Positions 62,761 through 64,000 of a stretch of 64,000 nucleotides of DNA are shown here, in pieces. This DNA is from JBBATK01 sp039810585 (GTDB lineage Bacteria; Bacteroidota; Ignavibacteria; Kapaibacteriales; NICIL-2). The position numbers and the translations under genes are program-made. Each line of letters starts with the position of its first letter. Within the stretch, counting starts at the first letter, position 1. The notes below the pieces were generated by a model. That model was given only the letters and a program-made list of their open reading frames with translations. It was not told the origin of the DNA and did not search any database. The stretch covers positions 1-64,000 of the forward strand of contig JBDHXF010000010.1 of NCBI GenBank assembly GCA_039810585.1, read 5' to 3'.

Positions 62761-63540
62761 TTAGGAACCTGTCCACGTCGGCTTACGCTTCTCCACGAAG
62801 GCGTTCATTCCCTCCTTCTGGTCATTGGACGCGAAGAGCAGATAGAAATTCTTCCGCTCAAACATGATGCCGTCTTCCAGAGTCGTACTATACACTTTAT
62901 TGACGGCTTCCTTTGCCATTCGCAAGGCGACAGCCGACTTCGAGGCGATCTCCTTGGCTAAGGCGTAAGCTTCCTGCAGGTAATACCCAACGGGTACAAC
63001 TCGGTTGACGAGTCCAGACTGCAATGCTTGCACGGCGCTGATACTCCGACCACTTAAAATCATCTCCATGGCCAAGGCCTTGCCTACTGCACGGGTTAAG
63101 CGTTGAGTACCTCCGGCGCCGGGAATGACGCCGAGGTTGATTTCGGGCTGACCAAATTGTGCGCTCTCGCTGGCCACGATCATGTCGCAACTCATGGCTA
63201 ACTCACATCCTCCGCCAAGGGCAAAGCCGCTGACAGCTGCAATGATTGGTTTGGAAATAAGTCGCATTCTATCCCACACAGCGAATTGATCGCGGTGAAG
63301 CATCGATATGGCGCTCTCCTGCTGCATCTCTTTGATGTCTGCGCCGGCTGCAAAGGCGCGTGTGCTGCCGTGTATGACAAAACACCAGACCTCCGGATCC
63401 TTGTCATATTGCTCAAGTACATACAGCAACTCGTCCATCAGTTGCAGATTAAGAGCATTCAACGCTTCGGGTCGGTGTAGCTCGATCGCGAGCACGCGAG
63501 GAAAGGGACGGTGCAGAACGATTGTTTGAAACTCGGTCAT
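62761..63540 (-). CDS. Enoyl-CoA hydratase (crotonase)
   Basis: 259 residues from the ATG at 63538-63540, chosen because the family starts there (M-T-E-F-Q-T-I-V-L); upstream in-frame starts at 63565-63567 and beyond add unlike sequence. A-A-G-A-D-I-K-E-M (about 64-72) and G-F-A-L-G-G-G-C-E-L-A-M form the oxyanion hole. Both catalytic Glu are present, in G-G-C-E-L and Q-P-E-I-N-L-G-V-I-P-G-A-G-G-T-Q-R-L. It should hydrate short-chain enoyl-CoA in beta-oxidation. It is transcribed with the PaaG-like gene. Confidence 0.92.
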   Translation of the reverse strand: MTEFQTIVLHRPFPRVLAIELHRPEALNALNLQLMDELLYVLEQYDKDPEVWCFVIHGSTRAFAAGADIKEMQQESAISMLHRDQFAVWDRMRLISKPIIAAVSGFALGGGCELAMSCDMIVASESAQFGQPEINLGVIPGAGGTQRLTRAVGKALAMEMILSGRSISAVQALQSGLVNRVVPVGYYLQEAYALAKEIASKSAVALRMAKEAVNKVYSTTLEDGIMFERKNFYLLFASNDQKEGMNAFVEKRKPTWTGS

Positions 63541-63652
63541 AGAGGTGGCATTGGATGTAACTTGCATGCGAAGATAGCGAGCATCGCCACAACTTGACGC
63601 AGTACGGCAGGAGCGACGATGCACAATTCACCACGCTTAACGTCACTCCGAC

Positions 63653-64000
63653 ATGGACTGTTTGTACGCGCCAAGCCTAGGCACCGACACTCGAATTGTT
63701 GACCTATCGGACGACGAACTCCGCCATGCCCGCGCCTTGCGTTTGCGCGACCATGAACAGGTGATGATTTCGAACGGCGTTGGATTATGCGCCATCTGTC
63801 ACGTTGAGGTACCTGAACATCGCAATCTTCAATTGGTGGTCGACAGCCTCCTTCCCAATCACGGCGAACTCCATCGTACTACACGGTTGGCAATCGGAAC
63901 TCTTGACAATAAAGAGCGAATGGAATGGCTCGTAGAAAAAGCCACGGAACTTGGGGTAAGCGAGATATGTTTTATACGCAGCCGCTTCGCGTCTGCGCGG
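63653..64000 (+). CDS. rsmE: RsmE-like 16S rRNA m3U1498 methyltransferase (3' end beyond the window)
   Basis: 116 codons from the ATG at 63653-63655 run off the right edge. The N-terminal part reads L-S-D-D-E-L-R-H-A-R-A-L-R-L-R-D-H-E-Q-V, the PUA-like RNA-binding domain with H-x-x-x-V-L-R-like core, and then K-E-R-M-E-W-L-V-E-K-A-T-E-L-G-V-S-E-I, the diagnostic RsmE block at the start of the SPOUT domain, followed by F-I-R-S-R-F-A-S. The enzyme methylates N3 of U1498 in 16S rRNA. It is divergent from the crotonase gene, 112 bases away. No ribosome binding site is evident. Confidence 0.88.
   Translation, partial: MDCLYAPSLGTDTRIVDLSDDELRHARALRLRDHEQVMISNGVGLCAICHVEVPEHRNLQLVVDSLLPNHGELHRTTRLAIGTLDNKERMEWLVEKATELGVSEICFIRSRFASAR

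Noticed and set aside
1..64000. CRISPR array, tRNA, rRNA or insertion sequence
   Set aside because: No regularly spaced repeats, cloverleaf patterns in gaps, or transposase-like products were seen; gaps are short and mostly explained.

Overview
The window looks like a chromosomal segment of a Gram-negative bacterium from the Bacteroidota/Chlorobiota assemblage, most like the Ignavibacteria/Kapaibacteria side of it. Evidence: a PorV/PorQ-family protein, a GWxTD-domain protein, type IX secretion (T9SS) C-terminal sorting domains, large secreted proteins ending in a V-P-N-P-Y module, a HmuY-like haem lipoprotein with its TonB receptor, and weak or absent Shine-Dalgarno sequences at several starts. 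Base composition is near even. No tRNA, rRNA, CRISPR array, insertion sequence or prophage was seen. The assignment to a lineage is inference.

Layout. 1-19.5 kb (minus strand): lipid A acyltransferase (partial), GWxTD protein, PorV-like protein, a ~1400-residue secreted protein and a large TonB receptor form a cell-surface cluster. A T9SS cargo protein, an unusual anti-sigma factor and its ECF sigma factor follow, then a coiled-coil outer-membrane protein and a secreted RCC1 propeller. 19.5-29.7 kb (plus strand): an isolated pair of giant genes (1760 and 1538 residues) of no recognised family, starting from a divergent promoter region with an AT-rich palindrome and ending at a strong hairpin terminator. 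The first carries a twin-arginine signal. This is the best candidate for an undescribed system. 29.7-36 kb (minus): DUF1801/YdeI protein, M61 and DUF885 peptidases, asparagine synthetase. 36-38.6 kb (plus): methyltransferase and a WD40 protein with a T9SS tail.

38.6-45.6 kb (minus): a cytochrome b homologue that keeps the PEWY motif and one histidine in each haem-binding helix but lacks both expected haem b_H ligands, then TrmH, an unaccompanied NuoD, a membrane-anchored receiver-domain protein, a secreted propeller-like protein, 5-formyl-THF cyclo-ligase and an EamA transporter. 45.6-53.5 kb: penicillin-binding protein 1C and alpha-2-macroglobulin lipoprotein, a known envelope-defence pair. 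53.7-56.7 kb: HmuY/HmuR-type haem uptake, with a hairpin at the hmuY start codon and upstream direct repeats. 56.7-63.5 kb: a tightly packed run (two crotonases, HAD hydrolase, PgpH-type HD phosphodiesterase, XerC/D recombinase, NamZ-like DUF1343 protein), several genes overlapping by 4-8 bases. The right edge holds the start of a divergent RsmE-like gene.

The dominant theme is the cell envelope: export of large surface proteins, nutrient uptake, wall synthesis and its protection. Respiratory, translation and fatty-acid genes are interspersed.
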